Source: Saprolegnia diclina VS20
Lineage: Eukaryota > Oomycota > Saprolegniomycetes > Saprolegniales > Saprolegniaceae
Reading direction: 5' to 3'
DNA length: 64,000 bases
Assembly: GCF_000281045.1 (NCBI RefSeq)
Contig: NW_008246083.1
Coordinates: 146,772-210,771, forward strand
This document shows, one piece after another, positions 11,581 to 22,393 of the stretch (position 1 is its first letter; the number at the start of each line of letters is the position of its first letter). The notes under the pieces were generated by a model. That model was not told the DNA's origin. It searched no databases and was given only the letters and a program-made list of their open reading frames with translations. The position numbers and the translations under genes are program-made.

Positions 11581-11968
11581 TTAGAGGAGCGGTCGTTTCG
11601 CTCGTCGCAGATAAACTATTGGTTCGCGATGGAAGCGCATGCCGATGAAGGCCCCATTGGCATCAGTACCATCAGGCTGGGGCGGCCGCAAAAACTGCAG
11701 AGTGGCCTTGGACCCGAGTTCGACAAGCGACTGCGGAGCACATGACATGACCAGAGGAGCGGAGAACAGTGCGTGATGCCGTCGATTGCCAGTGGTTGGC
11801 TCCGTCGATGGGACGGGTGCGCTACCTGAAACCCAACGGTGCGATGATGCGTGGCGCCACGACGACCCGCCGTTGGGGCGCCCCGTCCCGAGCTGCCACC
11901 ACCTTGTCCACCTTGAAGATACGGCAGTTGGCGCATACGCAGAGGCGCGTGCATTTTCTGTTTAGCAT
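11581..11968 (-). CDS. Possible small multi-exon gene, unknown
   Basis: Two reverse-strand segments look coding. The upstream one starts MLNRKCTRLCVCANCRIFKV at 11968 and carries a CxCxxC cluster that could bind a metal. The downstream one reads HALFSAPLVMSCAPQSLVEL and ends RAKRPLL with a stop at 11581. They are in different frames and need an intron around 11790-11830, for which I could not settle a unique donor/acceptor pair. A further coding-like stretch near 11470-11560 may be a third exon. Its start lies 3 nt from the start of the forward-strand gene at 11972. Family unknown; the call is tentative. Confidence 0.3.
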
Positions 11969-11971
11969 CCA

Positions 11972-12819
11972 ATGGCCGACGACATCGACGACGCGTCCGT
12001 GGCGTACGAGCCGCTTGTGGATCTGCGCGCCGCAACGTTCCCTTGGGACCCACATGAAGTCTACCGCGTACAGCTACATGCGCCCCATGACCGCTACGTC
12101 TTCAAGCTCTGGCTCGAGTCGACGCGATCGAAAGAGCAGTGGTCGACACAGCGAGAGCGTTTTCGTTGGCTCATTCCTTGCTTTCAACTAGGACGACTCG
12201 TGTGACGAACCTCCAAGCGCACGCTCCGGACGCCGTCATGCTACCGCTGTCGATCGTTCTCAGTTGCCTCGAGGTGGATACGCCGTTGCCGAGTTCGAAC
12301 GAGGAAGACACGTGGTTATTGTAGCGGAGTCTGGTCGAGAAGGCACACGTGGATGTATCACCTCGAGGCGATGGGTCGCTGAGCTTGAAGCTGACGATCG
12401 AGGTCGAGTTTGCAGCCCCGATTCTCTACGTCTTTAACCTGACTGCGGTGGGTGTCGACCTTGTCCACGTCCTGGAGGCCAAGATGCGCGATTGCGACGC
12501 TGCGATCGAGTCCCTCTCGAGCAGCTCCAAGTCAAAGGACGTGGTCATCGCCAAGCTCTTTGATATGCTCGAGGCGGTCAAGACGGACGTCGCACAGTTG
12601 CGTGGCGTGGTAGGCCGCAACCACGAGCTGGCGGCAGTCATGCCCAACGGCGCGGCTCCGCCAAAGGACGTTTTGGCCCGCAAAGCAGCGCCCGTCGTCT
12701 TTGATGTTGACGACATGCCCCTGGCGCGCGATCGAGACGATGCCCAGCGGTACCCGAAGCGCGCCAAGAAAGACAAGCCGAGCAAGACGCCAACCGACAG
12801 CGCCAATGGAGACAAGTAG
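11972..12819 (+). CDS. Globular head plus coiled-coil protein, possibly XRCC4/SAS-6-like fold
   Basis: Join(11972..12141,12192..12273,12325..12819), 248 residues; introns of 50 and 51 nt both end TAG and preserve the frame. Residues 1-~130 form a beta-rich head (VYRVQLHAPHDRYVFKLWLE, then W-TTRVTNL and LPLSIVLSCLE, then SLSLKLTIEVEF). A coiled coil follows (VLEAKMRDCDAAIESL to about residue 190), and the tail is basic and disordered, with KRAKKDKPSK resembling a nuclear localisation signal. A small beta head followed by a coiled coil is the plan of the XRCC4/XLF/PAXX/SAS-6/CCDC61 superfamily. I suggest that fold only as inference, since no diagnostic residues were recognised. Confidence 0.65.
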
Positions 12820-13833
12820 CTCTTGACTAATCATGTAATGCTACTCGATGGATTCGTCAGTAGTTGCGAGGTTTACGTTAAACCATGTACGAACGACAAA
12901 AGTGCAATGTCATTTTGCGATGCCCTTGGGGGTGTGGTACCTTGGCGCACTATGACTTTTGATGCGTTAGTAGAAGAGGCGTCTGACAATCGACACGACT
13001 CTCCCAGCAGGTTTTCTCGTCTGTCTTGAGCGAAGAGGGAGACTCAACGAGCAAACCACACACGAGTTTGCGAACACAGTGACGATCCTTGCTGTCGTGT
13101 CAGGAATCACACGGTTCTTAGCTGCTTATCGGGACGGTGCCGCATCCTCGCTTAAATTCGGCATGTCGATACGCTGCTTCGAGACACGAGGCAGCTGGTG
13201 CGTCGCAGCCAGCGAAATCGGTTTGGCCGGTGAAAGCAGGCTGCATAGCGTAAACGCTGCGTTCGTTTCCTTCGACGTCGTCACAACCATCGTTTGATGG
13301 CTCGGAAGCGGGCTAGCATAGAGAGCTCTGGCCTTCTGGACGCGCGCAAGGAATTTGCTGCACGCGTATACTGTTGTATGCAGCGCATCAAGGCTTCAAG
13401 CGAGTGGCCATCGCCGAAGATTCAAGCGCCGGCTGCTTCGTCACGGGTGCATGGGTGAGCATGGTACCAAGAGGGATGCAAGCACTGCCGCTTCCTTGCC
13501 AGACGCCCGGCCTTGCTGCAGCCAACGGCGGGGCTTGCAATTGCAGATCAACGCCATACCATCTCCTCATACAGACGCCGCAGCTACTGGAAGGGTAGAA
13601 CGATCGCGCGTCGGCGTCACCTCGTGTAGGACGATGATGCCGAAAATAAGCCTGTTTGGTTCAAGGATCCACGGATAAATCCACGCATGTCCCACTTTGC
13701 CCCTCGGCGCCTGCTTCTATGCAGCTTATCTGTACTTGAACTTTGTATGTGGCCGCACAGGCATGTCCCAACACGTGAAATCCAGTGGCGAAGGTCGCCA
13801 TTTCGGAACCATCCATCCGCTTCACAGTTCCCG
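12820..13833. other. Intergenic upstream of pyruvate kinase
   Basis: About 1 kb without a supportable gene; the open frames are short and unbiased. The pyruvate kinase promoter must lie in its right part, but no clear element was recognised. Confidence 0.5.
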
Positions 13834-15437
13834 ATGCTCTCCCGGTCCCTCCGCCCCGCTGGCCTCCGCTCGCTCCTCGCGCGCAGCTTGAGCCACAAGC
13901 CGTCCAAGAAGGACGCCTTCTCGATGACCAAGGTATGCACCCTTTCTGCAACGACTTGAAAATCAACTTGACCGAATAGATTGTCGGCACGATTGGGCCC
14001 GTCTCGGAGAACGCCAAGACGACGCAGGAGCTCACGAACGCTGGCCTCAAGATCATGCGCATCAACTTCTCGCACGCCACGTACGACGAAGCGCTCCTCC
14101 GCATGTCGCACCTCCGCGCGTCCAAGGGCGTGCACGCCAAGGCGACCGGCAGCGAATTCAACGTCCGCGCCGTCCTCTTGGACACGCAGGGCCCCGAGAT
14201 CCGCGGCGGCGCCTTCCCCGAGAAGAAGGTCGAGCTGCTCAAGGGCAACAAGATCACGCTCACGACCGATCTCCAGTACAAGGAAGCGAGCACAGCAAAC
14301 CTCTTGTTCGTGACGTACGAGCAGTTGCCGATGACGGTCAAGGTCGGCGACACGATCTTGCTCGACGACGGCCTCATCTCGCTCACGGCCGAGTCGATCG
14401 ACCTTGCGGCCGGCCAGGTGCACTGCCGCATTGAGAACACTGAGATGCTCGGCTCGCGCAAGGGCGTGAACCTCCCGGGTCTCGTCGTCGACCTCCCGGC
14501 GCTTACGGCCAAGGACAAGCAGGACGTTGAGTTTGGTGTCGAGCACGACATGGACTTCATCGCGGTCTCGTTTGTGCGCAAGCCGGAAGACGTCCTGGAC
14601 GTCAAGGACTTTGTAAACTCGGTCATGCCCAAGTACTGGCCGTCGTCGCACCCGGCGCCGCTCATCATCTCCAAGATTGAAAACTACGAGGGTGTGACCA
14701 ACTTTGACCGCATCCTCGACGTCTCGGACGGTATCATGGTGGCCCGCGGCGACCTCGGTGTCGAAATCCCGATGCACCAAGTGCTCACGTGCCAGAAGGA
14801 CATGGTCGCCAAGTGCAACGCTGTCGGGAAGCCCGTCATCGTCGCCACGCAGATGCTCGAGTCGATGATCACCAACCCGCGCCCGACGCGCGCCGAGATC
14901 CTCGATGTCGGTAACGCCGTCTTGGATGGCGCCGACGCCGTCATGCTCTCGGGCGAAGTCGCCCAGGGCAAGTGGCCCGTCGAGTCGGTCTCGACCATGA
15001 TGTCGGTCGTCAAGGAAGCCGACGCGTACACCAAGCGCGAACAGTACAAGACGGACGCGCTCTCGCAGCAGGAGGCGGTCGCGAGCGCGGTTGCGACGAC
15101 GGCCAAGGCGCTCCACGCGGCCATGATCGTCGTCATGACCGAGACTGGCGACGTCGCGCGCCTTGTCTCCAAGCACAAGCCGAGCGTGCCTGTCATGTGC
15201 TACACAACGAGCCAAAAGGTCGGTCGCCAGCTCCAGGTGCACCGTGGCCTCTACCCGATCGTGGCGCCGACGCAGTCCAAGATGAACTTGCACGACGCGA
15301 TCTCGACCGCCAAGAAGCTCGGTTGGCTCCACGCTGGCGACAAGGTGGTCATGCTCTCGAGCGACTCGGCCAAGCACGAGATGGGCCAGCAGTTCATCAT
15401 GCGTGTGGCCACCGTCGACGAAGCCGGTTCCAACTAA
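13834..15437 (+). CDS. PYK: Pyruvate kinase with N-terminal presequence
   Basis: Join(13834..13932,13980..15437), 518 residues. It catalyses ADP phosphorylation by phosphoenolpyruvate, the last step of glycolysis. Family motifs are in order: KIVGTIGPVSENAKT, MRINFSHATYDEALLRM, LDTQGPEIRGG, DFIAVSFVR, SKIENYEGV, GIMVARGDLGVEIP, VATQMLESM, RPTRAEILDVGNAVLDGADA and MLSGEVAQGKWPVE. In the last motif Val replaces the usual Thr of MLSGETAxG. The first exon encodes about 33 residues rich in Arg, Ser and Leu with almost no acids (MLSRSLRPAGLRSLLARSLS), a classic mitochondrial targeting profile placed before the usual cytosolic start. Mitochondrial targeting of lower glycolysis is known in stramenopiles, so this may be the organellar isoform. 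A 647-codon antisense frame over this gene is a codon-bias artefact. Confidence 0.97.
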
Positions 15438-15762
15438 GCGCTCACTTGTAGTAATAGTAAAACCACACTTATGTAACACCATATCGACGGTGCTGAACGA
15501 TGCAAGTATGCCCATCACCGATGCTCGCCTCGCGTACCCGGTACTAGCAGCGCAGTACACCAGTGGTGATGTTGCGACGAACTGACTCGAGTCGAGTCGG
15601 TTGGAACTGGTACCGGAACGCGAGCGTCGTTCTTGAACAAGGATAACGTGGCAGCTACACCATACCGGTGGACGTTAACATAGACCAGTGAAATAGGACG
15701 GGTACAAGGGCAAGCAGATAATATGATAGAAGAAGTGTATATAAGTTAGGTGCGGGCTACCA

Positions 15763-16392
15763 CTAGATGTGGAGCACCGACATCTCGTGACAAGACGACT
15801 TGGTTTGGATGCGGTGGGTATCGCAGAGGCCGCCGCCGCGGTCGGTGCGGGGACATCCTGCAACAAGGCAGTGGCGGAACCCGCCGTGCTTGGCGCAAAA
15901 CTGGCCGCGCTGCACGCCTTTGAGGCAGCCGGGCGACGCACAGCGCTTGCCGCCACCGTGTTTCCGGCAATGCCCGCCCCCTTGCGAGCTCTTGTCACAG
16001 CCGTCGACCGAACACCGGATGCCGCCGCCATGCGCCTTGCAGAGCCCAAGCGTCTGCACGGCCTTGGTGCAGCCGTCCATCGAGCAGCGACGACCGCCCC
16101 CATGGGCGATGCAAAAGCCGCCTTTCTGCGGGCCGCGCGGACAGCCCGCGTGGCTGCAGCGCTTGGTGCCACCATGGAGCTTGCAGTGGCCTCGCCGCCA
16201 CGGAATGGATGTGGCACAGCCGTCCACAAGGCAGACAAAAGCGGGCTCGAAGGCGCTGCCGAGGTCGATGGCGGCGACGTCGGTCACGTGTGCCGGCTCG
16301 AGCTCGAGTGTCGAGCCGCTGGGTGCAAACGCGCTGCAGATAAAGTGGATCTCGGCCACCGTGAAGAGCTCGGTCGTGGGTGTATTCGTCAT
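15763..16392 (-). CDS. WRKY19-type zinc-repeat protein (copy A)
   Basis: Start chosen at the Met beginning MTNTPTTELFTVAEIHFI (16392); 28 more residues are open upstream but unlike the paralogues. The protein has 209 residues. After an acidic N-terminal ~65 residues come six tandem Cys/His units of the form Cx3GCx6-8Cx2H, each ended by HGGGxRC: CSHAGCPRGPQKGGFC, CSMDGCTKAVQTLGLC, CSVDGCDKSSQGGGHC and others. These are the WRKY19-type zinc units known from plant and oomycete proteins, thought to bind zinc; no WRKY domain is present. Function is unknown. It is the isolated member of a family with four more copies at 30.6-39.0 kb. Confidence 0.9.
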   Translation of the reverse strand: MTNTPTTELFTVAEIHFICSAFAPSGSTLELEPAHVTDVAAIDLGSAFEPAFVCLVDGCATSIPWRRGHCKLHGGTKRCSHAGCPRGPQKGGFCIAHGGGRRCSMDGCTKAVQTLGLCKAHGGGIRCSVDGCDKSSQGGGHCRKHGGGKRCASPGCLKGVQRGQFCAKHGGFRHCLVAGCPRTDRGGGLCDTHRIQTKSSCHEMSVLHI

Positions 16393-17130
16393 AGAGAGCA
16401 AAGTTGTGACTGATGCATGAAACGAATGGCTCGTCCCGAGATGCGGCGCACCCAGAAACACCCAGCGTCGCTCCACCGGCCATGATTAGCGACCGCTTAG
16501 TTGTCATACACCTACCAGCTGGCGTCGGTATGAAACGGATGCCCGTCACAGAGTCCTACTGCACTGCTCTCGCCAGTCGAGTCGCAAGTCTACCGACAGC
16601 CCGCGTTTCCAAGCACCAAACGCCAAAGAGCAAGATCCATTCCGACCAGTGACCGCGGCGACGACAAAGGTTCCGCCATCGACACCTAAAATTTGTCGCC
16701 ATCCAAACTTTTCAACACAAAATATGTCATTTTGGTGGCTCGTCGGTGCGGCCATCACGGGGTGCGTCACGCTGCCCGATGATGCCTCGTGTACGCACTT
16801 CTGTCGTAAAACAAGAGGCGCCACCACGTGACAGGTCACTGCGATCGATCCAAGACCACATGGCCACCTTGAAACTCCGTCCGCAGGTCGCAGCGTCGCG
16901 GCGCCTTTCCCTCTACTAGTACTTGTGGTCTCCGTTGCGTGTTCGCAACAAACACCCTTGTGTGTACGTGTACCGACCTGTCGCTCGAACAAACGCATTC
17001 CTCCCGCGGTGTGTTGACGTCTGCAATGTATAGGCAAGGCCATTTCTAGTCGAGTGAGCTGTCATTTTTGGCGCTTGGTACGGCATTGCGCTTGATACGG
17101 TAGGGGGACCTGTGAATGTACCAAAGTCGC
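16393..17130. other. Intergenic, no protease exon found
   Basis: This lies downstream of the FtsH-like gene. I searched the reverse strand here for a metalloprotease exon (HExxH) and found none. The open frames are short and unbiased. Confidence 0.5.
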
Positions 17131-18764
<1,634 letters not shown>

Positions 18765-19113
18765 GCTGCCACCAAATGCTTTGTTGATTTGACCACTTGA
18801 TAAACAACCTCCACAACGCGATAGGATCGCAACAACCTCTTTAGTTCGATATTTAACACTATTGCAGTTTATGATGCGTAAACGCATGGCATCGATACAG
18901 GAATAGTGTTGGTTTGACCTTGCATGCACAGCACCGAAGTGCAATTCTTTTCAGAGCGTAGTCGTTCCTTGCATCGCCAGTGCTGTGCACGGAGCAAGCG
19001 CAGGGCGATCGTGGCAAGATCGCTCTCCCCATGTGCTCCAAATAAGGCGTATTGGGTGTTATAACCAAACAGAAAGCGGCGGCAGCGGCGGCGAGCACGT
19101 GGCCGCGGAAGAG

Positions 19114-19529
19114 ATGTTCAGCGCCGAGACCTTCAACAAGCTGTGTGCTCAAGGTGTGCGCGCAGATAGATGGTCTCCACTGTCCAGCGCAGCCGTAAAG
19201 CCACTTTAGAGAGAGATCACGGCCGCTGGCTGGCTCTGTCTGCCACGCCCGTCAAAGATCGCAGCGAGGTGCGCGGATTGGGTACAACGTCTACACAACG
19301 TTCATTTGATGCGCTACAATTTCATCCTATTGGTGCTTCAATGGCCTTTTTATCCAACCACAATACGGTACAGGATGCCACCTGGCGACACGGTGCACTC
19401 TAGCGTGCTGCGAAGACGGCCGACGTTCGCGGCGCCCTTGGCGACGAGCACCAATCTATCAATTCAATCTATCGTGACCTAAAGAATATCATCGCATTCA
19501 TTGACGTCGCTCTCCAGCGCTGTAGGTAG
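19114..19529 (+). CDS. Possible small three-exon gene, unknown
   Basis: Join(19114..19153,19210..19268,19404..19529) gives 74 residues starting MFSAETFNKLCAQ, then RDHGRWLALSATPVKDRSE, then DEHQSINSIYRDLKNIIAFI and the end DVALQRCR. Phases match across both introns (56 and 135 nt, the second unusually long). An upstream Gly/Ser/Glu-rich stretch in the same frame (SGGSGGEHVAAEE) may extend the N-terminus. The last exon reads like a conserved amphipathic helix. No family was recognised. The 3' end overlaps the reverse-strand frame at 19479-19820 by 51 nt. Confidence 0.35.
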
Positions 19530-19820
19530 CCGGCCATTCAGTTGGCGAATGGACGGACGAGGTTCGGCAATCATTGTCGTTATGCGTGGCCTTGTTGAAG
19601 ATGACGGCGCGATGCTGGTGCAGTTACTCACGCCGCGAAGCGCGCCGAAGCACCAGTCGTGAATCCAGCGGTTGTGAGCGTCCATCTCCCTGACCTTGGC
19701 GCAGGCACCTCGGGCGCTCCATGAATACGCGATGCAAAGCACGACCCACAGCACTGCGACACGGCAGTGAGAGTACGAAGTGGCTACAGCACTTGGTGCA
19801 TTGGCTCGTTCCCAAACCAA
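19479..19820 (-). CDS. Possible small membrane protein, unknown
   Basis: A 113-codon intronless frame with a hydrophobic segment (VAVLWVVLCIAYSW) near the N-terminus, then REMDAHNRWIHDWCFGALRG and an acidic end beginning ESDVNE. Composition is compatible with a coding sequence but no family is known, and a GTGAGT at the end of the first part could equally be a splice donor. It is divergent from the single-pass gene at 19929 and convergent with the small gene at 19114. Confidence 0.3.
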   Translation of the reverse strand: MVWERANAPSAVATSYSHCRVAVLWVVLCIAYSWSARGACAKVREMDAHNRWIHDWCFGALRGVSNCTSIAPSSSTRPRITTMIAEPRPSIRQLNGRLPTALESDVNECDDIL

Positions 19821-19928
19821 TCAACGTGCCCCTTGGCATGCTGTAATGCAAGCCTGTGCAAATCAGGCGCAAGCGTGTGTCACAGCTGCTGTAGCTCGTT
19901 GGGCGGACAGCAGTCATTAGAACGATCG

Positions 19929-20627
19929 ATGCGTCGGTGGCTGCTCGACGCCAACACGACGCTGGCCGTGGCTACGACGGAGCCGCCGCCGGTCGCCACG
20001 AGCAACGAAGCGAGCTCGTCGCCGAGCCAAGGCTCGAGCATCATGCTCACGTTGTGCATCGCCGGCGTCGTCTGGGTCGTTGTGCTTGTCGCCCTCGTCG
20101 TCTTTCGGCACAAGCGCAAGCAGAGCAAGCTCGAGAGACCGATGACGGTCAACATCGAGTGCAGCACGAATGGAACTGCGATCATGACCACGCTGCATCG
20201 GTTCCCTGTCCACACGCTCCCGTCGTCCGAGCGCAGCAACCCCATGAAGCGGTCGTCCCTCCCGCGCCTCCAGTCCTACGACGAGCCACTCGACTACCAC
20301 ACGGTAACGTTCATCGACAGCCCGTGCACGGACGCCAACTCGTCGATGCTCAACGTCACGTACCACGAGTCGATCATTCAGAGCGAGCCGTCGCCGCCGC
20401 TGCTTGAGGAGCTCCTGATCGAGGACGACGACTACCGGTCCGACGGCGAAGAAAGCAGCTCGGCCGCGTTCTACAGTCTTGCAGGAAAGGAGTCCATCGA
20501 CAGCTATGCCGATCGCGTACATGGCACCGGGCGGTCCTGGGCGCAGTCGATTCAAAGCGCCGACAGCCAAGCGTCGTCCTCGGATGGCTATTTCACCATG
20601 TCCACGACGCAACTCCCGTCGCTATAG
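19929..20627 (+). CDS. Single-pass membrane protein with Ser/acidic tail (trio member 1)
   Basis: Intronless, 232 residues from MRRWLLDANTTLAV; a further 54 open residues upstream are Cys-rich and unlike the other members. There is a short Ser/Pro/Thr-rich ectodomain (~residues 10-35), one membrane helix (IMLTLCIAGVVWVVVLVALV), an immediate basic stop-transfer (RHKRKQSKLER) and a ~165-residue cytosolic tail rich in Ser and acids. The tail includes ESIDSYADR and SIQSADSQASSSDGYF, which could be phosphorylation clusters. Topology predicts Nout/Cin. It is the first of three co-oriented genes with the same plan (20945-21478, 22394-23143). No enzymatic domain is seen; a receptor, adaptor or surface role is possible but unproven. 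Confidence 0.75.
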   Translation: MRRWLLDANTTLAVATTEPPPVATSNEASSSPSQGSSIMLTLCIAGVVWVVVLVALVVFRHKRKQSKLERPMTVNIECSTNGTAIMTTLHRFPVHTLPSSERSNPMKRSSLPRLQSYDEPLDYHTVTFIDSPCTDANSSMLNVTYHESIIQSEPSPPLLEELLIEDDDYRSDGEESSSAAFYSLAGKESIDSYADRVHGTGRSWAQSIQSADSQASSSDGYFTMSTTQLPSL

Positions 20628-20944
20628 ATGCTAGGCTCTCCATTAACTTAACTTGTTTATTATCCGCTGAGATTAGGGTCTTACCTCATGATCATGGGTC
20701 CACAGTGTGGAGCCAGTCATGCTCCCAGTCCGATAATACTGGTGCTAGTCGTCCATGCAGTGATTTAGTGGCCCATTATTTCTGAACTGCGCATGTCCAC
20801 GGGTGGTGGGCGGCTGCTTCGAAGCTGTTGCCAGTGTGATCGCACAAGGGCAATCTCGCAAACCAAAAAAGATCGCCGGAGATGCGCAGGCAAGCCGACT
20901 GACCACCTTCGAAACGGCGTGGCATTGCGATTTTCAACGAGCTC

Positions 20945-21478
20945 ATGGCACTGCGACGAGGTCTTGCCGAGGCACCGACACTACCGCTGTCTGTGGTGCT
21001 TGGCTGCGTCCTTGCGGGACTGCTCGTGCTCTTGGCATGCCTTGTGGGCTACTACTTGGGCTACTGCTTCCGGCGTCGCCCCGCCACGTCCAGCTTGCAC
21101 AAGCCCCGCGAGAAGGCCCGGGATACGGAGCCGACTGTCATGAACAACGATGGCCGCGACTCGGTCTTCTTCATCCTTGGGGATACCAACACAGCGGCGA
21201 TGGCGGGTGTCGTGACCGACACGGACTCGAGCGATGCCGATGCAGTCGCATGGACAAGCGAACTCCGCCTCACGAACCGGTCGACCGACTTCTTCTTTGC
21301 GCCGCCCAGTGGCCACGAGAGCATTGGCTGCAACGTTGCCGTCGACATCTACGGCTCGTCGTGGGGCAGCGCGTCGGGCCGCTCCAGCTACGCACTCTCC
21401 GAGGAGTCGGTCTTGTATCTCGAGAGCCGGCGGTCACTGGACGACTGCATCTCCGAGGGCACCGACAGCGCGTACTAG
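20945..21478 (+). CDS. Single-pass membrane protein with Ser/acidic tail (trio member 2)
   Basis: Intronless, 177 residues. It has a very short N-terminus (MALRRGLAEAPTLPLS), one membrane helix (VVLGCVLAGLLVLLACLVGY), a basic stop-transfer (RRRPATSSLHKPREK) and a cytosolic tail with Asp/Ser clusters (VTDTDSSDADAVAW) and the end EESVLYLESRRSLDDCISEG. The SES/ESI-type acidic-Ser motifs echo those of its two neighbours, although overall identity is low. A start further upstream is blocked in frame. Unknown function; the shared layout and tandem placement suggest an old local duplication. Confidence 0.7.
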   Translation: MALRRGLAEAPTLPLSVVLGCVLAGLLVLLACLVGYYLGYCFRRRPATSSLHKPREKARDTEPTVMNNDGRDSVFFILGDTNTAAMAGVVTDTDSSDADAVAWTSELRLTNRSTDFFFAPPSGHESIGCNVAVDIYGSSWGSASGRSSYALSEESVLYLESRRSLDDCISEGTDSAY

Positions 21479-22393
21479 TCGAAGGTACCCCATTATTATT
21501 TAGTACTCGTACTTTAACTGCGTCAACAAAGAATAAACACCACCCTGTCACTCATCACACGTCCGTCGAACCTCGCCGCCTTCGTGGCCACAAAGAATTT
21601 GTTTCGATTCCTCCGCGGACACTGTATAAAGGGTACCCTTGTCACAGGCAAGACCAACTCGTCGTCGCGCTGGCTGGCAAAACAACCACCAGTGTGCACG
21701 TGGCTGCTACAGGTAAGGGCAATTTGTATAGCAGGACCGATGTCCCCGACAGGCCGCGAGCGCTAAGATCTTACTTGTCCTTGCGTCATCCTACGAACGC
21801 ATTCGCGCAGACAGCCGATGGGCCGTAGCACTCAACCGCTGGATCAGACGCACAAGGAAGCTAAAGGCGGGGTCCATTCCATAGAAATACGAGTACGAGA
21901 TTCTGTATTCGAAGTGACCTTCATCATCGACGACCACAAAGTAGCAAGACGTGAGGTAAGATATTTTACATCGCGTGCACCAATCCACGAACGTCATGGG
22001 ATTTTTCTTGTCTTTGATTGGTCAAATAATAGCAAGACCAGCCTGTATGTCAACCAGGACGTGTCGCGCCACGACGGCGTTGCCTCGCCCCCATCACGAG
22101 CAATACAGTGTACCGTTGCAGTAATCACAATATGCATACAAACATCAAGATAATCACAAAACACTGCAAAGACCAAGCCAGGATTTGAGACGCGCATCGC
22201 TTGCCAGCTGGGGTGACAACACCCAGGTGACTACTTGTCCAGCCAGTGAGCGGGCCCGTGGACCAGGCGGCGCGTGAGTACGCGGCCACCTGGCGGCCTT
22301 TATTTCGGCGGCTCGTTTCTCAGCTGCCTTCGTGTGGTGGCGGCAGCGTCTTTGGCCAAATCCTATTTATCCAGAGCCAGTGCAACGCAAGCC
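21479..22393. other. Intergenic between trio members 2 and 3
   Basis: About 0.9 kb with no supportable gene. The left half is a shadow-rich transcript end; the right half is AT-richer and contains the promoter of the gene at 22394. No repeat or RNA gene was seen. Confidence 0.45.

Noticed and set aside
13617-15560. 647-codon reverse open frame over pyruvate kinase
   Set aside because: It is the antisense of a strongly GC3-biased gene with all pyruvate kinase motifs; the reverse translation is low-complexity Arg/Asp/His/Val with no domain.
15769-16420. Two >200-codon forward frames over zinc-repeat copy A
   Set aside because: Antisense shadows of Cys/Gly-rich repeat codons; Ala- or Pro-rich without motifs.
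20803-21828. 341-codon forward frame overlapping the second trio gene
   Set aside because: Its translation lacks a domain, while the overlapping 177-codon frame gives a clean membrane helix and Ser-rich tail.
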